Below, piece after piece: positions 56,301 through 64,000 of a DNA stretch of 64,000 nt. The translations under genes and the position numbers were made by a program. Position 1 is the stretch's first letter, and each line of letters opens with the position of its first letter. The stretch comes from Variovorax ginsengisoli (GTDB taxonomy: Bacteria; Pseudomonadota; Gammaproteobacteria; Burkholderiales; Burkholderiaceae_C). Below the pieces are notes generated by a model. That model made no database searches. It had not been told where the DNA came from and was given only the letters and a program-made list of their open reading frames with translations. Location of the stretch: NCBI RefSeq assembly GCF_030811835.1, contig NZ_JAUSRO010000013.1:147621-211620 (forward strand). Reading direction: 5' to 3'.

Positions 56301-59226
56301 GCTCAAGGACGCGCTCGACCAGGCGCTGCCTGACTACATGGTGCCGGGTGTGCTCATGGTGCTGGAGGCGCTGCCGCTGAACCCGAACGGCAAGGTCGAC
56401 CGCAAGGCGCTGCCGCAGCCCGAGCTGGCGCCGGTCATGGCCTTCGAGCCGCCCGAAGGCGACTTCGAGCAGCAACTCGCGGCCATCTGGGCCGAGGTGC
56501 TGGGCGTGGCGCGCGTGGGCCGCAACGACAACTTCTTCGAGATCGGCGGCCACTCGCTGCTGGCGGCGCAGGTGGCGTCGCGGGTGCGCGTCGCGCTGGA
56601 TGTCGCGCTGCCGCTGCGCTGGATCTTCGAGCATCCGGTGTTGCGCGCGCTTGCTGCCCATCTGCGCGAGGCGCAGGCATCGGGGCAGGGCGCCGCGCAG
56701 GACGGCGGTGCCCGCTTGCCCGCGCTGCAGCCAGTGCCGCGCACCGCGACCATGCGGCTGTCGCCGACGCAGCAGCGCCTGTGGCTGGTGGACCGCCTGT
56801 TCGCCGCGTCGGACAAGGCCGGCCGCGCCGCCTACAACGTGAGCGCCGCGCTGCGGCTTCGTGGCGAGCTGGACATCGACGCAGTGCGTGCCACGCTCGA
56901 CGCGATCGTGCGCCGGCAGGAGGCGCTGCGCACGAGCTTTCCCGAGAACGACGACGGCGATCCGGTGGCGTACATCGTTCCCGAGGCTGAGAGCGGGCTT
57001 GACGTGCCATTGCACGACCTCTCGGGCTTGGCTGGCGACCAACAGGCCGAAGCCTTGCGGGAGGCCCTCACCGCGCATTCGCGCATGGCCTTCGACCTGG
57101 CCCGCGGCCCGGTCTTCGCCGCCGCGCTGCTGCGGCTTGCACCGCAAGAGCACATGCTGCTCCTGTGCGTGCACCACATCGCCTTCGACGGTTGGTCGGA
57201 GGCGGTGTTCGTGCGCGAATTCATCGCCTTCTACACGGCGCTGCGAGAAGGCCGCGATGTCGGCGGGGCGGGGTTGCTGCCGCTCGCGGTGCAGTACGCC
57301 GACTATGCCGAGTGGCAGCACCGCAAGCTCGCGGTACGGTACGACACGCAGGCCGCGTTCTGGCGAGGCTACCTCGAGGGCGCGCCGGCCGTGTCCACGC
57401 TGCCGCCCGATATCGCGCGGCCAAGGGTCGCGTCGACCGCGGGCGACAGCGTCAACCTCGCGCTGCCGAAGGCGCTGGGAGAGGCGCTTGGCGAACTGGC
57501 GCGCGCGCACGGCACCTCGCTGTACACGCTGCTGCTGGCCGTGTTCCTGCTGGTGCTGCACCGGCAGTCGGGCGCGGACGACGTGGTGGTCGGCGCCGAC
57601 GTCGCCGGCCGCGACCATCCCGATCTCGAGCCGCTGATCGGCTTCTTCGTCGGCGTGGTGCCGCTGCGCACGCGCCTGGCGGCCGCCACCGGCTTTGCGC
57701 AATGGCTCGCGCAGGTCCGGGAAAGCACGCTCTCGGCCTTCGAGCACCAGGACCTGTCTTTCGAGCAGGTGGTCGAACTCTCGGGTGTCGCGCGCAGTCA
57801 GCAGCACAGCCCGCTGGTGCAGGTGCTGTTCGTCATGCAGAACATGCCGGGCAAGCGCTTCGAGATTCCGGGCGTCACGCTCGAGAGCGTCCCGCCGTCC
57901 ACGATCGCCTCCAAGTTCGACCTGGCCGTCTTCGTCAGCGAAGGCGAGACCGAGTTCATCGTCAACTGGGTCTATGCCATCAGCCTGTATCGGCGCGAGA
58001 CGATCGAACGGGCATCCGCCGCATGGCGCGATCTTCTGCAGCAGGTAGCCCTGTCGCCATCCCACGCGCTGGAGAGTTTTTTAAGTTCACCCTCTTTGGA
58101 ACCCAGGACTACCATGTCTTCCCCATCACCCGCGCTGGGCAAACTGCAGAAGCTGAAGAAAATCGCCGGCAAGGACCGCAGCGCCGCGGCCGCCTCGCCC
58201 CGCTCGCCGATCCGCCTGTCCTTCCTGTCGGACGCGCGCGAATTTCCGTTGATCATCGAAGCGGTCGACAGCGGCCTGGACGCGCTGGCCTGGGCCCGTG
58301 AGCAGCGCGATTTCATCGAGGAGAAGCTGCGTCGGCACGGCGGCATCCTGCTGCGCAACTTCGGCCTGGAGACCCCGCAGGACTTCGAGGCCCTGGCCGA
58401 GATCATCGAGCCCGAGCTGTACGGAAGCTACGGCGACCTGCCTAAGAAGGAGGGCGGCAAGAAGACCTATCGCTCGACGCCGTACCCCGAGCGCCAGATG
58501 ATCCTGTACCACAACGAGAGCTCGCACATGGACCGATGGCCGCGCAAGCAGTGGTTCTTCTGCGAGCTGCCGTCGCCGGTGGGTGGCGCCACGCCAATCG
58601 TCGACTGCCGCGAGATGCTGCGCCGGCTGCCCGCGGAACTGGTGGAAGAGTTCGATCGCAAGGAACTGCTGTATGTGCGCACCTTCGTGCCGCACTTCGA
58701 TGTGAGCTGGCAGTCGTTCTACAAGACCGAAAGCCGCGCCGAGGTCGAGGCCCGCCTGGCGAGTGCAGGCATCGCGTGGCGCTGGCTCGACGAGGACACG
58801 CTGCAGACCCGCACCCGCTGCCCGGCCGTGATCGTGCATCCGGTGACGCGCGAGCGCGTGTTTTTCAACCAGGTCCAGCTGCACCACCCGAGCTGCCTCG
58901 AGGCGGATGTGCGCGAAGACCTGCTGGGCGTGGTCGGCACCGACCGCCTGCCGCGCAACGTCTTCTTCGGCGACGGCTCGGTCATCGCCGACGAGACCAT
59001 GGCCGTCATCGGCCGGGTCTACGAGGAATGCGCGGTGCGCTTCGACTGGCGTCGCGGCGACGTGGCGATGATCGACAACATGCTGGCTGCGCATGCGCGC
59101 GATCCGTACGAAGGGCCGCGCAAGATCGTGGTGGCCATGGGCGCGATGTGGGACCGCGCGTCGCTGTCCGCGTCCGAGAACGAAGCCGATGCGCGCGACA
59201 CGGCGCTGCTGGCCGTTGAATCCTGA
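53398..59226 (+). CDS. NRPS4: C-A-T-C fused to an Fe(II)/2-oxoglutarate dioxygenase
   Basis: The 1942-aa protein has a full module with HHIVSDG (about 185). Its A domain (SGSTGKPKG, about 666) has code DMLQLGMVWK, close to the Gly code DILQLGLIWK. T has GGHSLL (about 1053). A second C domain with intact HHIAFDG (about 1261) is followed by a linker rich in S, P, K and A and a TauD/SyrP-like hydroxylase (about 1600-1942). Its iron ligands are visible as HNE in ILYHNESSHMDRW (about 1705) and a distal His in MLAAHARDPYEGPRK (about 1900). There is no A domain for this C domain in the protein. The hydroxylase probably acts in trans on Asp held by NRPS5, producing a beta-hydroxy-Asp iron ligand. TAATG overlap with NRPS3. 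Confidence 0.92.
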
Positions 59227-59236
59227 GGAACAGACC

Positions 59237-62200
59237 ATGGCTGTCGTTTTCGAAACCCCCGTTCCCGCTGCCGTTCCCAGCGCCGCCACGACGCTGCCGC
59301 TGAGCCCCGAGCAGCGCGCCATCGCGACCATGCCGCAAGCCAGGCACGGCGATGCCGTCGCGGCGCTGACGCTCGTTGCCGTGATCGATGGTCCACTGGA
59401 CGCCGTGCGCCTGCGAGCCGCGGTCCAGGCGGCTGCGCAGGCGCATGAGTCGCTGCGCTCTGCGGTCCTGCAGGTGCCAGGTTTGCGTGGCCTGCGGCAG
59501 CAGTTGCTTGATGCGGCGCCGATGCTCGACTGGTGTGCCGCCGATGCGCGCGATGCGGCGCTGGCCGACTGGCTTGAAGCCTTTGCGCGCGAGCCGTTCG
59601 ACATCGCGCAGGGCCGCGTGTTGCGCGCCGCGCTGCTGGAAGGCGATGACCAACGGCACCGGCTCGTGCTTGCGGTCAGTGCATTGGCGGCTGACCGCGC
59701 CAGCCTGCTCAATCTGCTCGACGAGATCGCGGTGCGCTACCGCGGCGAAGAGGCTGCCGCCGATGAGGAAGAGGTCTTCCAGTACGGCCAGTTCGTGGAA
59801 TGGCGGCAGGATCTCGAAGGTGGCGACGAGGCGCGGCACGGGCGTGCCTACTGGAGTGCGTATGCCGGCGATGCGGCCGACTTGCAGGCACCCCGCCTGG
59901 GCGTGCGACGCGACGGTCCGGCCGCGCAGGCCGCGCAGGCCGCGCAGGTGCTGGCCATCCAGCGCGTCGGCGATGCAGGGGTGCTCGCTGCGCTCGATCG
60001 CGCGGCGTCGGCGGCTGACCTGTCGCCGCAGACCGTGCTGCAGGCCGCGTGGTGGCTGCTCGTTGGTCGCCTGACTGAAGGCCGTGCCTTCGTCGGCGGC
60101 TGGCAGCACGACTGCCGGCAGGACTACGAAGTCATGCAGGGCTCGGTCGGCGTGTTCGAGAAGATCCTTCCCATCGCCGTGCAGATCGCACCCGAGCAAA
60201 GCTTCGCGGACTGGGCCGTCCGCCTGGGCGGCGTGCTGGCCGCGCATGCCGAAGCGCAGGAATACTGGGCGATCGATGCACCGCCGATGACTTCGCAACT
60301 GGAGGTCGGCTTCGCGTTCCACGAGCGGCGCGCGGACCGCGGCTGGCGCGTGGATGCCGCGCCGGGCCCGCAGCCTTGCTTCGAGCTCGCGCTGCAGGTG
60401 GAGCGCGGCGCCGATGAACTGACGCTCTCGCTGCATGGCGATGCAGCGCGCTATTCGGCGGCGGCGGCACAGCGCCTGCTGATGCAGTTCCGCACCTTGC
60501 TCGACGCCGGACTGGCGCAGCCCGGCGAGCCGGTCTCGGCTTTGCCGCTGGTGGGCGCGCAGGAGCGCGAGTTGCTGCTGGCGCAGCATGGCGCGGCCCT
60601 CGACGTCGGCGTGCTGTCGTTGTCGGCACAGGTCGGCTGCTGGGCCGAGGTGTCGCCCGATGCGCCCGCGCTCGAGGCCGGCGAATTGCGCTTGAGCTAC
60701 CGCGACTTCGATGAACGCATCAACCGCATGGCGCACTGGCTCGCCGGCCGCGGCGTGAAGCCGGGCACGCTGGTGGCCCTGAGCCTGCCGCGCTCGGCCG
60801 GGTTGCTGGTGGCGATGCTGGCCAGCTGGCGCATCGGCGCGGGCTACCTGCCGATGGACCCCGAATGGCCCGCCGCGCGCCGCGATGCGGTGGTCTCGGA
60901 TGCGAAGCCGTCGCTGGTGCTGGAGATCGCGCCGGACGATGCCGAACTCGGTGCCTTCCCCGCCAGCCTGCCGGCGCACGAGGCGTCGGCCCACGACCTG
61001 GCCTATGTGCTCTACACCTCGGGCTCGACCGGCCAGCCCAAGGGCGTTGTGATCGCGCAGGGACAACTGCACAACTATGTGGCTGCCGCATCGGCCGCCA
61101 TGCAACTCGGCCGCTGCCGCCGCTGGGCGCTCACCAGCTCGGTGGTCGCCGACCTGGGCAACACCGCGCTGTTCGCCGCCTTCTTCAATGGCGCCTGCCT
61201 CGTGGTGGCCGGGCCGGACGATACCCGCGACGCGCGCGCCTTCGCGGGCTTCATGCGCCGGTGCGAGATCGATGCGCTGAAGATGGTGCCCTCGCACCTG
61301 GAGGCGTTGCTGGAGGACGAGGCGCCGGTGCTGCCCGCCACGCTGGTGCTCGGCGGCGAAGCCACGCCCCGTGCACTGGTCGAGCGGCTGCAACGGCTGG
61401 CGCCCGCCTGTGCCATCTACAACCACTATGGTCCCACCGAGACGACCGTGGGGGTGATGGTGCACCGCGTGTCGGCGGACGACGCCGCATCGGCGGTGCT
61501 GCCGCTCACGCAGGTGCTGGGCAACAACCGGGTGTACGTGTTCGACGCCGCGCTGGTGCCAGTGCCCGCCGGCGTGCTCGGCGCGGTCTACGTGGGCGGT
61601 GCGCAGGTCTGCTGCGGCTACCTGAACGGCGACGCGGGCGAGGCCTTCGTCGACGATCCGCTGCGGCCGGGCGAGCGTCTCTACCGCACCGGCGACCTTG
61701 CGCATGTGCTGCCCGAAGGCGGCTTACGGCTGGCCGGGCGCGCGGATCATCAGGTCAAGATACGGGGCTTTCGCGTCGAGCCGGCCGAGGTCGAGGCGGT
61801 GTTGTTGGCGCAGCCCGGCGTGCGGCAGGCCGCGGTGCTGGCCGTGCCTTCGAACGATGGCGGCGTGCAGCTTCAGGCCTTCGCGGTCGGCGGCGAGGAA
61901 GACGGTGCGGCCCTGGTCGCGCGGCTCGGTGCGCTGCTGCCGGCCCACATGGTGCCGGCGCGCTGCACGATGCTCGCGGAATTCCCGCGGCTGCCGAACG
62001 GAAAAATCGACCGCCTCGCATTGCTGCCGCTGGCCGAGGGCCAGGTCCCGCCAACATCAACACCATCGGTCGCGCCGCGCGATGCACTCGAGTTCGTGCT
62101 TGCGCTGAGCATGGCCAAGCTGCTGCAGCGCGAAGACATCGGTGTGGAGGACGACTTCTTCGAACTCGGCGGCCATTCGCTGCTGGTGATCAAGCTGGTC

Positions 62201-62377
62201 GCGCGCATCCGCAAGCTGCTGCACATCGAGGTTGCGCCGGGTGTGGTGTTCGACCATTCGAGTGCTGGGGCGTTGGCGCAGGCGTTGCGCTCGGCGCAGG
62301 GCGACAACGCGGCCGCTCTCGAACAGCTGGAGCAACTGGCGCAGTCGCACCGCGACGCGGCGGGCGCAACGGCTTGA
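59237..62377 (+). CDS. NRPS5: interface-like degenerate C, Asp adenylation domain, T
   Basis: The 1046-aa protein starts with a C-domain fold (about 1-450) in which the HHxxxDG motif is replaced by SALAADR near residue 152, so condensation activity is unlikely. It resembles the interface domains described next to siderophore aspartyl beta-hydroxylases, which recruit the hydroxylase. The A domain (YTSGSTGQPKG, about 595) gives code DLTKVGHVGK, the Asp code with one conservative change. T has GGHSLLVI (about 980). With the hydroxylase and a working C domain at the end of NRPS4, the two proteins together make up one beta-hydroxy-Asp module. Start ATG 59237 has GAGGA at 59225-59229. An 88-nt gap follows. 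Confidence 0.92.
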   Translation: MAVVFETPVPAAVPSAATTLPLSPEQRAIATMPQARHGDAVAALTLVAVIDGPLDAVRLRAAVQAAAQAHESLRSAVLQVPGLRGLRQQLLDAAPMLDWCAADARDAALADWLEAFAREPFDIAQGRVLRAALLEGDDQRHRLVLAVSALAADRASLLNLLDEIAVRYRGEEAAADEEEVFQYGQFVEWRQDLEGGDEARHGRAYWSAYAGDAADLQAPRLGVRRDGPAAQAAQAAQVLAIQRVGDAGVLAALDRAASAADLSPQTVLQAAWWLLVGRLTEGRAFVGGWQHDCRQDYEVMQGSVGVFEKILPIAVQIAPEQSFADWAVRLGGVLAAHAEAQEYWAIDAPPMTSQLEVGFAFHERRADRGWRVDAAPGPQPCFELALQVERGADELTLSLHGDAARYSAAAAQRLLMQFRTLLDAGLAQPGEPVSALPLVGAQERELLLAQHGAALDVGVLSLSAQVGCWAEVSPDAPALEAGELRLSYRDFDERINRMAHWLAGRGVKPGTLVALSLPRSAGLLVAMLASWRIGAGYLPMDPEWPAARRDAVVSDAKPSLVLEIAPDDAELGAFPASLPAHEASAHDLAYVLYTSGSTGQPKGVVIAQGQLHNYVAAASAAMQLGRCRRWALTSSVVADLGNTALFAAFFNGACLVVAGPDDTRDARAFAGFMRRCEIDALKMVPSHLEALLEDEAPVLPATLVLGGEATPRALVERLQRLAPACAIYNHYGPTETTVGVMVHRVSADDAASAVLPLTQVLGNNRVYVFDAALVPVPAGVLGAVYVGGAQVCCGYLNGDAGEAFVDDPLRPGERLYRTGDLAHVLPEGGLRLAGRADHQVKIRGFRVEPAEVEAVLLAQPGVRQAAVLAVPSNDGGVQLQAFAVGGEEDGAALVARLGALLPAHMVPARCTMLAEFPRLPNGKIDRLALLPLAEGQVPPTSTPSVAPRDALEFVLALSMAKLLQREDIGVEDDFFELGGHSLLVIKLVARIRKLLHIEVAPGVVFDHSSAGALAQALRSAQGDNAAALEQLEQLAQSHRDAAGATA

Positions 62378-62465
62378 AGAAAAGGGCGGACGCAACGCAT
62401 TGTGCCGCCGCAAATAAAACGACGAGGCGATCGGGCAAGGGCCCGACATACAAGGCAGGAAATCG
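62378..62465 (+). promoter_or_regulatory. NRPS5-NRPS6 spacer with hairpin
   Basis: This is the only non-overlapping gap of any size between the megasynthase genes (88 nt). It contains a perfect stem TCGGGC (62431-62436) with GCCCGA (62441-62446) and an AT-rich patch CAAATAAAAC just upstream. AAGGCAGGA (62452-62460) serves as ribosome-binding site for NRPS6. It could hold a weak internal promoter or processing site; no T-tract marks a terminator. Confidence 0.4.
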
Positions 62466-64000
62466 ATGAGCAGCATCCAGATGGCGACGAACCCGGCATG
62501 GGACGATGACGATGAAATTCTTTCGCGGGTCGCTGAGGGCGACGAGGTGCCGCTGTCGTACGCCCAGGAACAGATGTGGTTCCTGCAGAGTCTCGAGCCG
62601 GGGCTGACGGCCTACAACCTGCCGCGCACCTTCCGGCTGCGCGGCCCCATCGACGCCGATGCACTGGAGCGCGCGTTCCAGGCGCTGGTCGAGCGCCATG
62701 CGATCCTGCGCACGCGCTTCTTCGAACGCGACGGTGTGGCGCTGCAGACGGTGCAGGCGAAGGCGGATTTCAAGCTCGAATGCGTCGACCTGTCGCAGCA
62801 CACCGGGCAGGAGCGCACCGCCGCACTCGACGCGCTGGTGCACCGCACCACGCAGCATGTGTTCGACCTGGGCACCGCACCGGCGCTGGTCGCGCGGCTG
62901 GCCCGGCTCGGCAACGACGAGCATGTGCTGACGGTCTGCCTGCACCACATCGTGTCGGACGCCTGGTCCAACCCGATCCTGGCGGGCGACCTCGGCGCGG
63001 CCTACGAACAGGCGCTGCGCACACCGGGCGCCGTGCACCTGCCGCCGTTGCGGGTGCAGTACGCCGACTACGCGCTGTGGCAGCGCGAGCGGGTGCACGC
63101 CGACGACCTCGCGCGCCAGCTGTACTACTGGAACAAGCACCTGGGCGACGAAGTGCCGGTGCTCGACCTTCCGACCGACGCCGAGCGTCCGGCGCGCCAG
63201 ACCTTCAGCGGCGCGCTGCATGGCTTTGCGCTGGACACCGAACTCGCCATTGCGTTGCAGAAGTTCTGCCGCGCGGAGAAGTGCACGCCCTTCGTGGTGC
63301 TGCTCGCGGCCTGGCAGATGGTGCTGGGCCGCTTCAGCGGCCAGAACGACTTTGCCATCGGCGTGCCCAACGCCGGGCGCCATCGCGACGAAGTGCGCGA
63401 CCTCATGGGGTTCTTCATCACCACGCAGGTGTTCCGGGCCCGGCTCGCGCCCGGGCGGACCCTGCGCGAAATCTGCCGGCAGGTGCGCGCCGATGCAATG
63501 AGCGCGCTGCAGCATGCGGACCTGCCGTTCGAGGTGCTGCTGGCCAGCCGCAAGGTGCATCGCGATGCGGCGCGCAGCCCGCTGTTCCAGGTGATGTTCG
63601 GCGTGCAGATGGCCGATGGATCGGTCGACGTTGCCTTTGACGGCACGCGCGCCGAGCTGGTCGCAGCCGAGCATTCGACGGCGAAGTTCGAGCTCTCGCT
63701 GGATTTCCAGATCGACGCCCAGGGGGCGTACGCGCAGCTCGAATACAACACCGACCTGTTCGCTCCGGCCACCGCGGTGCGGCTGGCGAAGAGCTATATG
63801 CAGCTGCTCGAGATGCTGACCACGCAGCCCGATCGCCTGTTCGCGAGCGTCGACTTGTCGGACCATGCCCAGCGCGCGCAGCTTGCGGCGTGGGGCACAA
63901 ACGCGTTGTCATACGATGGAGGTGAGCCGGTGCACGCGTTGATAGGCCGGCAGGTGGCGCTTCGCGCGGATGCGCCGGCGCTGGTGTACGGGGAGGAGTC
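62466..64000 (+). CDS. NRPS6: N-terminal part, C-A..., cut by window end
   Basis: An open frame runs from the ATG at 62466 to the last base without a stop, giving about 511 residues. It has an acidic N-terminus (NPAWDDDDEILSRVAEGDE), then a condensation domain with PLSYAQEQMWFLQSLEPG, an active-site motif HHIVSDA (about residue 160; the usual Gly is Ala), DLPFEVLLASRKV and SPLFQVMFGVQ. The beginning of an A domain follows (LAAWGTN, then VHALIGRQVALRADAPALVYGEE). This C domain should accept the chain from the beta-hydroxy-Asp carrier of NRPS5. The amino acid it adds and the release mechanism lie beyond the window. Confidence 0.9.
   Translation, partial: MSSIQMATNPAWDDDDEILSRVAEGDEVPLSYAQEQMWFLQSLEPGLTAYNLPRTFRLRGPIDADALERAFQALVERHAILRTRFFERDGVALQTVQAKADFKLECVDLSQHTGQERTAALDALVHRTTQHVFDLGTAPALVARLARLGNDEHVLTVCLHHIVSDAWSNPILAGDLGAAYEQALRTPGAVHLPPLRVQYADYALWQRERVHADDLARQLYYWNKHLGDEVPVLDLPTDAERPARQTFSGALHGFALDTELAIALQKFCRAEKCTPFVVLLAAWQMVLGRFSGQNDFAIGVPNAGRHRDEVRDLMGFFITTQVFRARLAPGRTLREICRQVRADAMSALQHADLPFEVLLASRKVHRDAARSPLFQVMFGVQMADGSVDVAFDGTRAELVAAEHSTAKFELSLDFQIDAQGAYAQLEYNTDLFAPATAVRLAKSYMQLLEMLTTQPDRLFASVDLSDHAQRAQLAAWGTNALSYDGGEPVHALIGRQVALRADAPALVYGEE

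Overview
The window is high-GC, tightly packed, single-copy chromosome. It reads as a beta-proteobacterium of the Comamonadaceae, most likely Variovorax or a close relative. Three things point there: the 3' half of a dcw cell-division cluster ordered murC-ddl-ftsQ-ftsA-ftsZ-lpxC, short GC-rich repeats of the kind I know from Comamonadaceae genomes, and a lipopeptide siderophore locus that combines NRPS and PKS genes, as described for the variochelins. The genus call is inference from gene content; no rRNA is present.

Layout. 2-6399: peptidoglycan precursor, division and lipid A genes, plus a 58-aa membrane protein. 6442-10342 (minus strand): a GntR/FCD regulator, a gamma-glutamyltransferase-family hydrolase and an OxlT-like MFS carrier, with a perfect palindrome ahead of the hydrolase gene. 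10411-17119 (minus strand): ruvC, a CdsA-like enzyme, a PlsC-like acyltransferase, mtgA, aroE, an RNase II-family exonuclease carrying an in-frame repeat, and a YqiA-like esterase. 17254-19891: a NarL/NarX-like two-component pair. 19921-24037: rodA, tldD and a DAHP synthase (aroG) preceded by a 24-codon leader peptide with seven aromatic codons and a terminator, which looks like a classical attenuator.

24018 to the window end is the siderophore locus. A Sfp-type phosphopantetheinyl transferase is transcribed away from an ECF sigma factor, and a probable Fur box lies between them. The sigma gene is followed by a FecR-like protein reduced to its N-terminal domain, an MbtH-like protein, a type II thioesterase and six megasynthase genes, most joined by 1-4 nt overlaps. 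Domain order: NRPS1 FAAL-ACP-C-A-T; PKS KS-AT-KR-ACP; NRPS2 C-A-T-C-A-T; NRPS3 C-A-T-(E/C)-A-T-(E/C)-A-T; NRPS4 C-A-T-C-dioxygenase; NRPS5 degenerate C (interface)-A-T; NRPS6 C-A..., cut by the window end.

Specificity codes read by eye give: fatty acyl, X, polyketide C2 unit, X, Thr, D-Ser, D-Ser, Thr, Gly-like, beta-hydroxy-Asp, and then the module on NRPS6. X is an unassigned code, identical in both places. The Asp hydroxylation module is split: the Fe(II)/2-oxoglutarate hydroxylase ends NRPS4, while the catalytically dead C-like domain and the Asp-activating A domain are on NRPS5. Release domain, hydroxamate enzymes, export and TonB uptake genes are not in the window and probably lie downstream.

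No stretch over 300 bases lacks a gene. The longest gap is the 254-nt PPTase-sigma intergenic region. No tRNA, rRNA, CRISPR array, transposase or phage gene was seen.
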